In this document: piece after piece, positions 48,501 through 57,160 of the stretch | How positions within the stretch are numbered: the first letter of the stretch is position 1 | Layout of the letters: each line of letters starts with the position of its first letter | DNA from: Cystobacter fuscus DSM 2262 | Lineage (GTDB): Bacteria > Myxococcota > Myxococcia > Myxococcales > Myxococcaceae | Reading direction: 5' to 3' | Assembly (NCBI RefSeq): GCF_000335475.2 | Contig: NZ_ANAH02000071.1 | Span: 333,114-397,113 of the forward strand | DNA: 64,000 nt | The notes under the pieces: model-generated | The model's database searches: none | The model's input: the letters and a program-made list of their open reading frames with translations, nothing else | Told to the model about the DNA's origin: nothing | Position numbers and translations under genes: made by a program

Positions 48501-49490
48501 CGCCACGGGGAGCGGGTGCTGCTGGAGGAGGACGTGATGGGGCTGCGCGCGGTGTGGTCGCGCGTCAGCTACGAGATGCAGAAGCTGCGCGACAACCCTC
48601 GCTGCGCCGAGCAGGAGTACGCCGCCAGGTGCGACCCGGCGGATCCGGGCCTGTCCGCGCGGCTCACGTTCTCGCCCTCGGAGGACGTGGCGGCGCCGTT
48701 CATCGCCAAGGGGGCACGGCCCCGGGTGGCCATCCTGCGCGAGCAGGGGGTGAACAGCCAGTTGGAGATGGCGCGGGCCTTCGTGCGCGCGGGCTTCAGC
48801 GCGGTGGACGTGCACATGAGCGATCTGCTCACCGGGCGGGTGTCCCTGAAGGACTTCACGGGCCTGGCGGCGTGCGGCGGCTTCTCGTACGGAGACGTGC
48901 TGGGGGCGGGAGGCGGCTGGGCGCGCTCCATCCTGTTCAACGCGCGCGCCCGGGACGAGTTCGCCGCGTTCTTCGCGCGCGCCGGCACCTTCAGCCTGGG
49001 CATCTGCAACGGCTGCCAGATGATGGCGCAGCTGCGTGAGCTGATTCCCGGCGCCGAGCACTTCCCGAACTTCGTGCGCAACGTCTCCGAGCAGTTCGAG
49101 GCGCGGCTGGTGCAGGTGGAGGTGGCGCCGAGCCCCTCGCTGTTCTTCCAGGGCATGGCGGGCAGCCGCATCCCCATCGCCTCGTCGCATGGCGAGGGTC
49201 GCGCGGAGTTCTCCACCGCCGAGGAGGCGGCGCGGGTGGACGGGCTGGGCGTGGTGCCCGTGCGCTTCGTGGACAACCACGGGCGGGTGACGGAGACGTA
49301 CCCCTCCAACCCGAGCGGCTCGCCGCACGGCATCGCGGGCCTGACGTCCCGGGACGGGCGGGTGACGATCATGATGCCGCACCCGGAGCGCGTGAGCCGC
49401 AGCGTGCAGTACTCGTGGTGCCCGCCGGAGTGGGGCGAGGACAGCCCGTGGATGCGGATGTTCCGCAACGCCCGCGTGACGCTGGGCTGA
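45594..49490 (+). CDS. purL: Phosphoribosylformylglycinamidine synthase, large single-chain type
   Basis: The 1298-residue enzyme is the long form with its own glutaminase. It begins [19 protein letters not shown] and contains [16 protein letters not shown] near 218, [36 protein letters not shown] and [11 protein letters not shown]. The C-terminal amidotransferase has [30 protein letters not shown] (catalytic Cys), and SHGEGRAEF and PHPER for the His/Glu pair. It converts FGAR to FGAM with glutamine and ATP in purine synthesis. ATG 45594 fits the family start; a TTG reading to 45555 adds a Pro/Ser tail only. No separate purQ or purS is needed. Confidence 0.97.
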   Translation: MLTLRGAPALSEFRLAKLLALCREREPSVGSVYAEFVHILDVPAPLSASERSLVDKLLEYGPRLARKEPRGSLQLVIPRPGTISPWSSKATDIFQNCGLSGVRRIERAIAYWISDEAGKALAPGSLVRVQPVLHDRMTQVVVGREEDAAVLFSAHTPQSFTRVGVLEGGRAALVTANRALGLALAEDEIDYLVARFTELKRDPTDVELMMFAQANSEHCRHKIFNASWTVDGVAQERSLFQSIKNTYAAHPEGVLSAYKDNAAVMEGFEVERLFPDPDSGEYRFHREPTHILMKVETHNHPTAISPHPGASTGAGGEIRDEGATGRGAKPKAGLSGFSVSNLRIPGHEQPWETPYGRPERIVSALDIMIDGPLGGAAFNNEFGRPNLCGYFRSFEVQVPTFEGVEVRGYHKPIMIAGGLGNIRAGHVRKGTLQSGDRIVVLGGPAMLIGLGGGAASSMAQGSSAADLDFASVQRDNPEMERRCQEVIDQCWAQGEKNPIRSIHDVGAGGLSNAVPELIHDNDLGGRFELREVPNAEPGMSPVEIWCNEAQERYVLAIAPEDLPRFTALCERERAPFAVLGEATAEQVLTVGDKQFGNAPIDIPMDVLFGKPPRMHRDVKSRPLAHAELKLDAPVKELLGRVLAHPTVADKGFLITIGDRTVSGLTARDQMVGPWQVPVADCAVTLSAHAGYTGEAMAVGERTPVALIDAAASARMAVGEAVTNIAAARVAQLGDVKLSANWMAAAGSPGEDANLYAAVKAVGMELCPALGLTIPVGKDSMSMRTVWEEQGQRKAVTAPLSLIVSAFAPVLDVRHSLTPQLRDPGVDTRLVFVDLAGGRQRLGGSVLAQTYSQVGPRCPDVDDPETLKGFFAAVQALNETGALLAYHDRSDGGLITTLVEMAFAGHCGFEVDVTGLGADAVAALFNEELGAILQVRVTDLPRVREVMKVHGLEAHCHELGRPQTDLTARVRHGERVLLEEDVMGLRAVWSRVSYEMQKLRDNPRCAEQEYAARCDPADPGLSARLTFSPSEDVAAPFIAKGARPRVAILREQGVNSQLEMARAFVRAGFSAVDVHMSDLLTGRVSLKDFTGLAACGGFSYGDVLGAGGGWARSILFNARARDEFAAFFARAGTFSLGICNGCQMMAQLRELIPGAEHFPNFVRNVSEQFEARLVQVEVAPSPSLFFQGMAGSRIPIASSHGEGRAEFSTAEEAARVDGLGVVPVRFVDNHGRVTETYPSNPSGSPHGIAGLTSRDGRVTIMMPHPERVSRSVQYSWCPPEWGEDSPWMRMFRNARVTLG

Positions 49491-49631
49491 TGATCCGAGG
49501 TCGGTGACGGGGGCTGCTCCACCGGGCCCCCGGTTCCGTTGGCGGGGGCGCGGAGAGGGTCTCCCACGAGGCAAGGGGGGCGACGAGCCTCCTCCCGCCC
49601 GCTCGTGGACGATGCGGTCAGCGCAAACACG

Positions 49632-49667
49632 AAGGCCCGATGAGGACCGGAGTCCACATCGGGCCTT
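49632..49667 (-). terminator. Transcription terminator hairpin after tRNA-Cys
   Basis: AAGGCCCGATG (49632-49642) and CATCGGGCCTT (49657-49667) are perfect 11-base complements around a 14-base loop, directly downstream of the minus-strand tRNA. The T-tract after it is poor (CGTGTTT). It may also serve the convergent purL transcript. Confidence 0.65.
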
Positions 49668-49676
49668 GTCTTGATG

Positions 49677-49748
49677 AGGCGCCACCCGGATTCGAACCGG
49701 GGAATGAGGGTTTTGCAGACCCTTGCCTTACCACTTGGCTATGGCGCC
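49677..49748 (-). tRNA. tRNA-Cys (anticodon GCA)
   Basis: The reverse strand folds as a cloverleaf: acceptor GGCGCC (from 49748) pairing with GGCGCC at the 3' end, the anticodon loop CTGCAAA with anticodon GCA, and the T-loop GGTTCGAATCC. The discriminator is U (complement of 49677), as expected for cysteine tRNAs. CCA is not encoded. Confidence 0.95.
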
Positions 49749-49921
49749 GCGAACCGTGCGTACGGCCTTATATGGACCTGAATCCGCCGGGTCAAGACAG
49801 GAGCGTGGGGTTCCGGGGCGGTTCCGGGCTCGTAGAGCACCCAGGGCGGCTGCCTGCCTCCGGGATGGGATTAATGGGGCTCCGGGTTGCCCCTAATAGA
49901 CACCGCAACAGGAGGTTCCGG

Positions 49922-50281
49922 GTGGTGGATGCCCGTATGCCCTGTGCCGAGCTGTACGTGCGGCTTGGAGATGATGAGGTGCTCGTCCTCGACTGTCGCG
50001 AGCCCGAGGATTGGGCTCGCTACGGGCACCATGTCCCCGGCGCCTTGTGGATGCCCTTCGAGGAGATTCTTCGGGAGGGGTCGGTGCTGCCCGACGACGA
50101 ACTCATCGTGGTGTGTGGGTGTGCTCCAGATGGCTCCGACGCCCGTCGGGTCTGCCGGCTGTTGCAGCGCCTGGGCTTCAACGCGGTGTGCCTGGAGGGG
50201 GGTCTCCAGGGGTGGCTGAGCCAGGGGATGCCTACCGAGAGCCATCATGTCCCGCAGGTCATGGCCAGCGGGGCTTGTTGA
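49922..50281 (+). CDS. Rhodanese-like sulfurtransferase domain protein
   Basis: The 119-residue single-domain protein has the rhodanese pattern: VLVLDCREPEDWARYGHHVPGALWMPFEEI, then the active loop after strand 4 (ELIVVCGCAPDGSDARRV with Cys) and RLLQRLGFNAVCLEGGLQGW. The loop is longer than the usual CxxGxRS, and two cysteines could serve. The start is GTG 49922, set by GGAGG six bases upstream; ATG 49937 lies too far from it. It would move sulfane sulfur or act in redox signalling in the cytoplasm. It stands alone between tRNA-Cys and asd. Confidence 0.82.
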   Translation: MVDARMPCAELYVRLGDDEVLVLDCREPEDWARYGHHVPGALWMPFEEILREGSVLPDDELIVVCGCAPDGSDARRVCRLLQRLGFNAVCLEGGLQGWLSQGMPTESHHVPQVMASGAC

Positions 50282-50383
50282 GAATCCGGAGCATCTGGTG
50301 CACCCCCGGGCAGTGGGTCGTGTGGTGTCAAAGCATGTAAAGACGCGGGGCAATCCACGCCCCACACCTAAGGATGTCTCGTC

Positions 50384-51472
50384 ATGGCCAAGCTTCGTGC
50401 CGTGCTGATCGGTGCCACCGGACTCGCCGGCCAGCAGTTCATCTCCGCGCTCAAGGAGCACCCCGACATCGAACTCACGGGCCTGGCGGCCTCGCCGCGC
50501 TCGGCGGGCAAGTCCTACGTGGAGGCGTTGCGCGCCGCCAATGGGATGACGGCCTGGTTCGTCCCCGAGCCGCTCCCGGAGTCCGTCGCGAAGCTGAAGG
50601 TGATGGGCGGGGAGCAGATCAACGCCCGGGACTATGACATCGCCTTCTCGGCGGTGGAGTCGGATGTGGCCAAGGAACTCGAGCCCCGGCTCGCCCGCGA
50701 CATCCCCGTGTTCTCCGCGGCCAGCGCCTTCCGCTACGAGGCGGACGTCCCGCTGCTCATCCCTCCGGTCAACGCCTCCCATGCGCCGCTCATCCGCGCG
50801 CAGCAGAAGCAGCGGGGCTGGAAGGGCTTCATCGTCCCCATCCCCAACTGCACCACCACGGGCCTGGCCATCACCCTGGCCCCGCTCGCCGAGCACTTCG
50901 GCGTCAAGTCCGTGCTGATGACCTCGCTGCAGGCCATGTCCGGCGCGGGCCGCTCACCGGGCGTCATCGGCCTGGACATCCTGGACAACGTCATTCCCTA
51001 CATCCCCAAGGAAGAGGAGAAGGTCCAGGTGGAGACGAAGAAGATCCTGGGCACGCTCAACGCCGGGGGCGCCGCCCTGACCCCGCATGACGTGAGCGTC
51101 TCGTGCACCTGCACCCGGGTGGCGGTGATGGAGGGCCACACCGAGTCCGTCTTCGTGTCGCTCTCCCGCAAGGCCTCCGTGCAGGAGGTGGTGGCGGCGA
51201 TGCGCGAGTGGCGGGGCGCCGAGGTGGCGCGTCAGCTTCCGTCGGCTCCGCCGCGCTGGATCGAGGTGCTCGACGAGCCGTTCCGGCCCCAGCCCCGCCT
51301 GGACCGGGACACCCACGGGGGCATGGCCACCACCGTGGGCCGGGTGCGCGAGGACTCGGTGTTGGAGAATGGCTTCAAATACGTGCTGGTATCCCACAAC
51401 ACCAAGATGGGAGCGGCCAAGGGAGCGATCCTCGTGGCCGAACTGATGCGTGCCCAGGGGCTCCTTGGATGA
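50384..51472 (+). CDS. asd: Aspartate-semialdehyde dehydrogenase (archaeal/fungal-type)
   Basis: The 362-residue enzyme opens with a Rossmann motif (AVLIGATGLAGQQFI), carries the catalytic Cys156 in PIPNCTTTGLAI, the TSLQAMSGAGRSPGV segment, and RDTHGGMATTVGRVRED near the end. NCTTTG rather than NCST and the overall pattern mark the archaeal/fungal subgroup instead of the E. coli one. It reduces aspartyl phosphate to the semialdehyde on the way to lysine, threonine and methionine. AAGGATG precedes the ATG. Two hairpins and fdxA follow. Confidence 0.92.
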   Translation: MAKLRAVLIGATGLAGQQFISALKEHPDIELTGLAASPRSAGKSYVEALRAANGMTAWFVPEPLPESVAKLKVMGGEQINARDYDIAFSAVESDVAKELEPRLARDIPVFSAASAFRYEADVPLLIPPVNASHAPLIRAQQKQRGWKGFIVPIPNCTTTGLAITLAPLAEHFGVKSVLMTSLQAMSGAGRSPGVIGLDILDNVIPYIPKEEEKVQVETKKILGTLNAGGAALTPHDVSVSCTCTRVAVMEGHTESVFVSLSRKASVQEVVAAMREWRGAEVARQLPSAPPRWIEVLDEPFRPQPRLDRDTHGGMATTVGRVREDSVLENGFKYVLVSHNTKMGAAKGAILVAELMRAQGLLG

Positions 51473-51482
51473 GGTAGAGGAG

Positions 51483-51531
51483 GGCACTCAATTTAGGAGT
51501 GCCTCCCCCGTGACAACCCACTACTGTGGGT
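51483..51531 (+). terminator. Two consecutive hairpins between asd and fdxA
   Basis: GGCACTC (51483-51489) pairs with GAGTGCC (51497-51503) around a 7-base AT-rich loop. ACCCAC (51516-51521) pairs with GTGGGT (51526-51531) around TACT. Neither has a T-tract, so they may be weak terminators of asd or structure in the fdxA leader. Confidence 0.4.
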
Positions 51532-51561
51532 GCGCACGGTCCTGTCCTATCGGAGATCTCA

Positions 51562-51897
51562 ATGGCTTATGTAGTTGCCGAGCCTTGCATCAAGTGCAAG
51601 TACACCGACTGCGTCGAAGTCTGCCCCGTCAACTGCTTCTATGAGGGGGCCAACTTCCTGGTCATCCACCCGGACGAGTGCATCGATTGCGGTGCGTGCG
51701 AGCCCGTCTGCCCGACGAAGGCGATCTTCCCGGAGTCGGAGCTGCCCAAGGAGTGGAAGGAGTACCAGAAGATCAACGCGGACTACGCCCCCAAGTGGCC
51801 GAACATCGCCGAGAAGCGCGCGGCCCTGCCGGAGGCGGAGGAGTTCAAGGACAAGAAGGGCAAGCGCGAACTGCTGGATCTCAATCCCGGCAAGTAG
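51562..51897 (+). CDS. fdxA: Seven-iron ferredoxin (3Fe-4S/4Fe-4S)
   Basis: The 111-residue protein shows the FdxA pattern: [26 protein letters not shown] (Cys9, Cys17, Cys21 and the spare Cys12) and [19 protein letters not shown] (Cys40, Cys43, Cys46, Cys50). The C-terminal half [18 protein letters not shown] is the family's usual extension. It carries electrons in the cytoplasm at low potential and could serve the desaturase encoded in this window, though nothing links them. ATG 51562 has GGAG upstream. A strong terminator follows. Confidence 0.95.
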   Translation: MAYVVAEPCIKCKYTDCVEVCPVNCFYEGANFLVIHPDECIDCGACEPVCPTKAIFPESELPKEWKEYQKINADYAPKWPNIAEKRAALPEAEEFKDKKGKRELLDLNPGK

Positions 51898-51914
51898 TCA
51901 TCCCGCGGGCATCC

Positions 51915-51951
51915 AAGGCCCCGTGCCGTGAGGCGCGGGGCCTTTCCTTTT
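51915..51951 (+). terminator. Factor-independent terminator of fdxA
   Basis: AAGGCCCCG (51915-51923) pairs with CGGGGCCTT (51936-51944), with a further GCC/GGC inside, followed by TCCTTTT. It is a GC-rich hairpin plus T-tract directly behind the fdxA stop. Confidence 0.85.
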
Positions 51952-51963
51952 GCCCGTGGGGGC

Positions 51964-52731
51964 TCAGGCGCTCGACAGGGCCTTGAGCCTCAGTCCTCGC
52001 GCGGCCAGCTCCTCCTGGATGCGGGCCAGGTTCTCCCGGGGGAGGGGCCCGCGGTGGCCCTGGATGCGCAGCGCCACCTCGCGGGGGCCCGTGCGCTCCA
52101 CCTCCACCGTGGTCTCCAACGCCCCGCCCAGCCGCATCGCGAGCGCGGGCCGCTGCGAGCGCACGAACACCTCGATCTTCTCGATGAGCTCCAGGGTGGC
52201 CTGGACGCGCGTCTCCTCGGGCGGGGCGGCCCCGGTCGTCGCCGGGCCCGAGCCCCCTTCCAGGCGTGTCCCGGGTGGGGTGGGGCGGGCGTCTGGCGGT
52301 TCAGCCGGGAGGAGCTCCGCGCCTCGGGCCGCCGACTCCCCTTTGCCCGTCACCGGTTCCGGGGGCGATTCCCGCGCCAGTTCGCGGGCGATGAGCGCCG
52401 TCAGACGGTGGTGGACCCGTTCCTGGTTCGTCTGGTGGGCTTCCCCCCGGACCTCTCCCAGCCGGTGGGCCTCGGCACTCAGCCCCTGGCGCACCCGTCC
52501 CAGTTGCTCGGCGCTGGCGAACGCTCCTCGGGGAGCGATCTGGAGGGAGCCGGGGGCGGCACGGACGCCGAGGCTTCCCCGGGCGAGCACTCCGGGCGGG
52601 CGCACCCCCTGCGCCCCCGGCGGCGGGCGCTTCGCCGGCTCGGGCGGAGCCCTCTTCATCAGTTCCTGGAAGCGGTCCTTCTCCGGGACGGACCGGGTGG
52701 GTGGGGTGTCTGGGCGATCGTCGACCTTCAT
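51964..52731 (-). CDS. Conserved hypothetical protein, Pro/Ala-rich with folded C-terminal domain
   Basis: The 255-residue product (start ATG 52731, GAGGGAG very close; a longer reading to 52824 has no site) begins MKVDDRPDTPPTRSVPEKDRF and is disordered in style up to about 185. A C-terminal domain of about 70 residues follows: LIEKIEVFVRSQRPALAMRLGG, TTVEVERTGPREVALRIQGH and LARIQEELAARGLRLKAL. The plan of a Pro-rich N-terminus with a C-terminal domain recalls FliK/YscP-like length-control proteins of type III secretion, but no secretion genes are nearby, so this is only a hint. It converges on fdxA. Confidence 0.6.
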   Translation of the reverse strand: MKVDDRPDTPPTRSVPEKDRFQELMKRAPPEPAKRPPPGAQGVRPPGVLARGSLGVRAAPGSLQIAPRGAFASAEQLGRVRQGLSAEAHRLGEVRGEAHQTNQERVHHRLTALIARELARESPPEPVTGKGESAARGAELLPAEPPDARPTPPGTRLEGGSGPATTGAAPPEETRVQATLELIEKIEVFVRSQRPALAMRLGGALETTVEVERTGPREVALRIQGHRGPLPRENLARIQEELAARGLRLKALSSA

Positions 52732-52867
52732 GCTCCCTCGCGGCGTGGGGGGAGCCTCTCCGGGAGCACGGGGTGTGCCATGGAGGGCCGCGGGGAGACT
52801 TCGCGGCGAGCCCTCTCCCGTCATGGACGGGGGACTCGCCGCCGGGATGGTGCGGGTCCCGCGAAGC

Positions 52868-53923
52868 CTAGCGGCGGGGCTGTCCGAAGGCCCCGGCCTG
52901 GGTGGGCGCCGCGCCCATCAGATCATTGATGGCGACGGGGCACTGCGCCACGGAGGCGGGGTCCACCAGGAGGTTGCCCTGGGACCAGTCGCGATCCTGG
53001 AAGATGAGGGCGTCGCGCAGCTCCAACTCGTCCACGCCCTTGGCGAAGGACCAGAAGCGCCCGCGCACCATCAGCCGGGTGCCCTTGGGAATGCGGCTCA
53101 GGTCCAGGTACTGCTGGGCGGCGAGCTTCGCGGTGATGCGCACCTCGAGGGGCTTGTACTTGCTGAAGGGATCGATCTTCCCGGCGTTGGGGTCGGGCGG
53201 ATACCACAGCAGGCGGGCCACGGCGGTGGGCGGTGGGGCTTCCTCCTCGGGCTGGCCCTTGCGCTTCTTGGGCTTCTTGGGCTGCTCCACCGTCACGTCC
53301 ACGAGCCGCAGGTCACCAAAGGCCACCTGACGGTCGAGGTAGTTCTCGCGGAACATCTTCTCGGCGGAGCGCGCGGCGGTGGCGGTGGCGCGCCGGACCT
53401 CGATGTCGTAGCGCTCGCGCAGGGTCGGCAGGGTGAGGAAGAAGCTGTCGATGGGCTGGAGGCCCTCGGCCAGGAAGCGCAGCTTGCCCACGTCGATGGT
53501 GAGCACCAGGGGCCCGAGGGTGGACGCGGTCTGGAACCAGCTCTCGGGCAGCTTTCGATCGATCAACACGCGCCGCACCATGGCCACCAGGTACGCGTTG
53601 GCCTGGAAGCGCGGGGTGCTCAGCTGGGTGTTGAGCGCCTGGACGAGCAGGGGATCCAGGTAGAAGTTCTCGTCGCGCTTGTGCAGCAGGGGCGCGGTCT
53701 CGCCGAGCAGCGTGAGCATGCCGCCGAGCAGCCGGGCGCAGTTGGCGTCGTTCGTTCCCCGAGAGAGCGCCTGGTAGAAGCCGGAGCGGAGGAAGCGGCG
53801 GTCGAAGTCCTCCTCCTTGAGGTTGGGCGCTTCGCGGTTGGGGCCGAAGAAGACCTCCGGCTGGGCCGCGGCGGGAAGGGAAGAGAGCGAGAGGACGAGT
53901 GCGAGGAGGGCGGATCGCATCAC
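52868..53923 (-). CDS. Conserved secreted hypothetical protein
   Basis: The 351-residue product has a signal peptide (MMRSALLALVLSLSSLPAAA) and a soluble, mainly alpha/beta mature part with no motif I recognise. Notable segments are NDANCARLLGGMLTLLGE near 58, a run of basic and Pro residues around 215 (PKKPKKRKGQPEEEAPPP) and a C-terminal beta region with YLDLSRIPKGTRLMVRGRFW and ELRDALIFQDRDWSQG. The last part looks like an OB-fold-like binding domain. It may share a transcript with 51964-52731 (136 bases apart). Probably periplasmic and myxobacteria-specific. Confidence 0.65.
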   Translation of the reverse strand: MMRSALLALVLSLSSLPAAAQPEVFFGPNREAPNLKEEDFDRRFLRSGFYQALSRGTNDANCARLLGGMLTLLGETAPLLHKRDENFYLDPLLVQALNTQLSTPRFQANAYLVAMVRRVLIDRKLPESWFQTASTLGPLVLTIDVGKLRFLAEGLQPIDSFFLTLPTLRERYDIEVRRATATAARSAEKMFRENYLDRQVAFGDLRLVDVTVEQPKKPKKRKGQPEEEAPPPTAVARLLWYPPDPNAGKIDPFSKYKPLEVRITAKLAAQQYLDLSRIPKGTRLMVRGRFWSFAKGVDELELRDALIFQDRDWSQGNLLVDPASVAQCPVAINDLMGAAPTQAGAFGQPRR

Positions 53924-54038
53924 GTGTCAGGGTAGCACGGCGGGGAGTACTCGTTGGGATAAGACGGAGAGTGCACCCGGGCGAGTCCGCCTTTTGGTCT
54001 GTTTGAGCCGCCGGGATTTGTGTACCTTGCTCGGCGAT

Positions 54039-54512
54039 ATGTCGAACCCGGACAACCCCCAGCCGGTCACCATCGCCCAGATTCGCTCCGAAGCGGAGCT
54101 GTTCCAGGCGCTCGCCATCCGCGAGGTGGTGTTCATCGAGGAGCAGCACGTTCCCGAGGGCATCGAGCGCGATGCCGAGGATGCCAAGGCCTACCATGTG
54201 CTCGCGTTCCAGGGCGGCCACGCCATTGGGACGGGGCGTCTCGTGATGTTGCCGGAGCCTCCTCCCGGAGAGAAGGGGACGTGGGCGAAGGTCGGCCGCA
54301 TGGCGGTGCTCAAGGCGCACCGCAAGGCCAACGTGGGCGGAAGCCTGCTGGCGGCGCTGGAAGAGGAGGCGCGCAACCGCGGCGTCCAGGGCATCGTGCT
54401 CAACTCGCAGCTCTACGCGCTCGAGTTCTACAAGAAGAAGGGCTACACGCCCTGGGGCGAGGTGTTCGACGAGGCGGGCATCGAGCACCTGGAGATGCGC
54501 AAGAAGCTCTGA
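54039..54512 (+). CDS. GNAT family N-acetyltransferase (ElaA/YjcF-like)
   Basis: The 157-residue protein has the GNAT plan of the YjcF group: IREVVFIEEQHVPEGIERDAED near 30, AIGTGRLV, the acetyl-CoA loop KVGRMAVLKAHRKANVGGSLLAAL near 87 (variant of V-x-R-x-x-G), LNSQLYALEFYKKKGYTPWG and the final HLEMRKKL. It would transfer acetyl from CoA to a small molecule or protein; the substrate is unknown. ATG 54039 matches the family start, with no clear ribosome binding site. It is convergent with hrpB. Confidence 0.88.
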   Translation: MSNPDNPQPVTIAQIRSEAELFQALAIREVVFIEEQHVPEGIERDAEDAKAYHVLAFQGGHAIGTGRLVMLPEPPPGEKGTWAKVGRMAVLKAHRKANVGGSLLAALEEEARNRGVQGIVLNSQLYALEFYKKKGYTPWGEVFDEAGIEHLEMRKKL

Positions 54513-54550
54513 GTCTTCCCGGGGCGCCTGGCGCGCCCCGCCGCGCCTCG

Positions 54551-57112
54551 TCAGATTCTCCGTCCGCGCTCGGCGGGCGTCTGCGCGTGGCGGGGATCCT
54601 CGGGCCAGCTGTGCTTGGGGTACTTGCGGCACAGCTCCTTGCGCAGCGCGGGGTAGTGCCGCTCCCAGAAACCGGCGAGGTCGGTCGTCACCTGCACGGC
54701 GCGCATGTTGGGCGCGAGCAGGTGCAGCACGAGCGGCACCCGTCCGGCGCAGACGCTGGGCCCCTGGGCCATGCCGAAGAAGTCCTGGAGGCGGGACTCG
54801 ACCCAGGGCGGCTTGCCGGGCTCGTAGTTCACCTGGGCCTGGCGGCCTCCGGGCAGGGAGACCTTCGACGGGGCATGCTGGGACAACAGCCGGGCCTGCT
54901 CCTGGGTGAGCCGGGCCTGGAGCGCATCGAGCAGGGACACGCCCTCGAGGTCCGCGAAGCTCCGGGCCCCGGCGCACAGGGAGGCGAGCGCGTCGCGCAT
55001 GAAGGCGTCGTCCACCTGGGGGAAGCCCGCCTCGGGGAAGGCCTGGGCGAGCAGCGCCACGCGGGTGCGCCAGTGCAGCAGGGCCTCGGGATTGGCGAAG
55101 CGGCCCGGGCCCGCGGCGAGCGCCTGTTCCACGAGCACGCGCGCGGTGGCCTCGGACGGGGGCGCGGGGGCGCGGGTCTCCTCGAGCACGAGGTTGCCGT
55201 AGGCCAGGCGGGTGATGCGCTCGACGCGCCGCGCCTCGGCGTTCCACTGCAGGGTGTCCACCTCCTCGAGGGCATCGGGGTAGAGATCGAGCAGCCACTC
55301 GGGCTCCACGGAGCTGGCGAGCCGGACGATGACGCCCCGGCCCGGACGCTCCTCGATGTCCACGGCGACGAGCAGCTCGGGCTCCTGGACGGTGCTGTTC
55401 TCGGAGAGCTGCGCGGTGCCGCCGCCGAAGAGCAGCAGATCGGGCGCGCGGGGCTTGCGGCGCCGGGCCACCCGGTCCGGATAGCCCGCGAGCACGCTGA
55501 GCATCAGCGCCTGCTCCTGGGCCTCGGGGGTGGGGGGCTTCGCGCCCTGTTCGCGCACGGCACGCCGCAACTGGCGCTGGACCCGGTCCACGGCCTGCAC
55601 GGCGCCCGGCTCCAGGGAGAGGGACTGCACGCGGCCGGAGGCGAACTGGGCGCGTTCGGCCTGACGGAAGCGCTCGCTCAAGTCCAGCAGGTCCGAGGGC
55701 CCGGCGACGACGTGGGCGGCGCGGCCCGGGCCCGACATCTGGGTGCGTGCCTCGCGGCGGATGTCGCGCTCGCCCACGAGCGCGGCGAGCAGGGCCGCGT
55801 CGGCGCCAACTCCCCGGCGCTCGCCCTCGACGATGATGCGCGCCTGGCGGGGGTGGAGGGGAAAGCGCAGCAGCCGCTGGCCGATGTCGGTCACCTTGCC
55901 CTTGGGGTCCACGGCGCCCAGGCGGCGCAGCAGGGTCTCCGCGGCCTCGAGCGAGGCGGCCGGTGGGGCCTCGAAGAAGGGGAAGGCGCCCAGGTCCTGG
56001 ATGCCGGCGGCGCGCAGGGAGAGCACGGTCTCGGCCAGGTCCATGCGGCGGATTTCGGGGGCGTCCTGCTCGGGACGGCCGTCGAAGTCGTGCTGGGTGT
56101 AGAGGCGCAGGCAGTGGCCGGAGCGGGTGCGGCCGGCGCGGCCGGCGCGCTGGGTGGCGGAGGCGCGGCTCACCTTGGCGAGCTTGAGGATGGGCAGGCC
56201 GGACCAGGGCGAGTGCGAGGCCACGCGCGCCAGGCCACTGTCGATGACGGCGGCGACGCCGTCGATGGTGACGGAGGTCTCCGCCACGTTGGTGGAGAGG
56301 ATGATCTTCCGGCGCGAGCTGCGGCGCACGGCGCGATCCTGCTCGGCGGGGGGCAGGTCGCCGTGCAGGGGGAGCAGCTCCATGTCGTGGCGCTCGGCGA
56401 ACTCGGCGCAGGTGTCGCGGGCGCGGCGGATTTCGCCGGCGCCGGGGAGGAAGACGAGCACGTCGCCATCGAGCCCGTTGGCGTGCAGCCGCTTGATGCC
56501 GGAGAGCACCTGGGCATCGAGGTAGCGCTCGTCGGGGGCGGGGAGGTACTCGAGGCTGACGTCGAAGCGGCGGCCCTCGGAGCGCAGGGTGGGGCACTGG
56601 CCGAGGTAGGCGCTGATGGGGGCGGCCTCGAGCGTGGCGGACATCACCACGATCTTCAGATCGGGCCGGGGGCCGAGCTGGAGCCGGCGCAGCAGGGCGA
56701 GCGAGATGTCGGCGGAGAGGTGGCGCTCGTGGAACTCGTCGAGCACGACGACGGACACGTCGCGCAGGGTGGGGTCCGACAGGAGGCGGCGGCCGAGGAC
56801 GCCCTCGGTGACGAAGGACAGCCGGGTCTTGGGGCCGCGCACGTCCTCGAAGCGCACCTGGTAGCCGACGGTCTCGCCCACGCGCTCGCCGATCTCCTCG
56901 GACACGCGCTGGGCGGCGAGCCGGGTGGGGAGGCGGCGGGGTTGGAGGACGACGATTTCCTTGCCCTGGCCGATGCCGGCCTCGAGCAGGGCGCGGGGCA
57001 CGCGGGTCGTCTTGCCCGCGCCCGGAGGGGCCTCCAGCACGAGCGAGGAGGCGGCGCGCAGGGTGGTGACGAGCTGCGGCAGGAGCGGATCGATGGGGAG
57101 GGCGACGTCGGC
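54551..57112 (-). CDS. hrpB: ATP-dependent helicase HrpB
   Basis: The 853-residue DEAH-box helicase has Walker A in LEAPPGAGKTTRVP near 28, motif II VVLDEFHERHLSAD, motif III VMSATLEAAP, FLPGAGEIRRARDTC, NVAETSVTIDGV and the QRAGRAGR motif. The C-terminal HrpB-specific region follows (VNYEPGKPPWVESRLQDFFGM, PLVLHLLAPNMRAVQVTTDLAGFW, KELCRKYPKHSWPEDP). HrpB proteins are RNA/DNA helicases of uncertain physiological target. ATG 57112 is preferred to 57148 because GAGGAA precedes it. The gene follows 57161-58228 by 48 bases. Confidence 0.95.
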   Translation of the reverse strand, partial: ADVALPIDPLLPQLVTTLRAASSLVLEAPPGAGKTTRVPRALLEAGIGQGKEIVVLQPRRLPTRLAAQRVSEEIGERVGETVGYQVRFEDVRGPKTRLSFVTEGVLGRRLLSDPTLRDVSVVVLDEFHERHLSADISLALLRRLQLGPRPDLKIVVMSATLEAAPISAYLGQCPTLRSEGRRFDVSLEYLPAPDERYLDAQVLSGIKRLHANGLDGDVLVFLPGAGEIRRARDTCAEFAERHDMELLPLHGDLPPAEQDRAVRRSSRRKIILSTNVAETSVTIDGVAAVIDSGLARVASHSPWSGLPILKLAKVSRASATQRAGRAGRTRSGHCLRLYTQHDFDGRPEQDAPEIRRMDLAETVLSLRAAGIQDLGAFPFFEAPPAASLEAAETLLRRLGAVDPKGKVTDIGQRLLRFPLHPRQARIIVEGERRGVGADAALLAALVGERDIRREARTQMSGPGRAAHVVAGPSDLLDLSERFRQAERAQFASGRVQSLSLEPGAVQAVDRVQRQLRRAVREQGAKPPTPEAQEQALMLSVLAGYPDRVARRRKPRAPDLLLFGGGTAQLSENSTVQEPELLVAVDIEERPGRGVIVRLASSVEPEWLLDLYPDALEEVDTLQWNAEARRVERITRLAYGNLVLEETRAPAPPSEATARVLVEQALAAGPGRFANPEALLHWRTRVALLAQAFPEAGFPQVDDAFMRDALASLCAGARSFADLEGVSLLDALQARLTQEQARLLSQHAPSKVSLPGGRQAQVNYEPGKPPWVESRLQDFFGMAQGPSVCAGRVPLVLHLLAPNMRAVQVTTDLAGFWERHYPALRKELCRKYPKHSWPEDPRHAQTPAERGRRI

Positions 57113-57160
57113 CATGGCCAGTTCCTCGATGACGGGGCCCGGGGCCACCGCGTTTCGGAT

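Noticed and set aside
49491..49560. Factor-independent terminator directly after purL
   Set aside because: GGGGGC and GCCCCC can pair here, but there is no T-tract and the surroundings are generally G/C-run rich; the hairpin at 49632-49667 is the better candidate.
45762..49685. 1307-codon minus-strand frame across purL
   Set aside because: A shadow of purL, extremely Arg/His rich, and it also runs through the tRNA-Cys terminator.
53313..56597. 1094-codon minus-strand frame spanning three genes
   Set aside because: It overlaps hrpB, the GNAT gene and a secreted protein gene in the wrong frame and has shadow composition.
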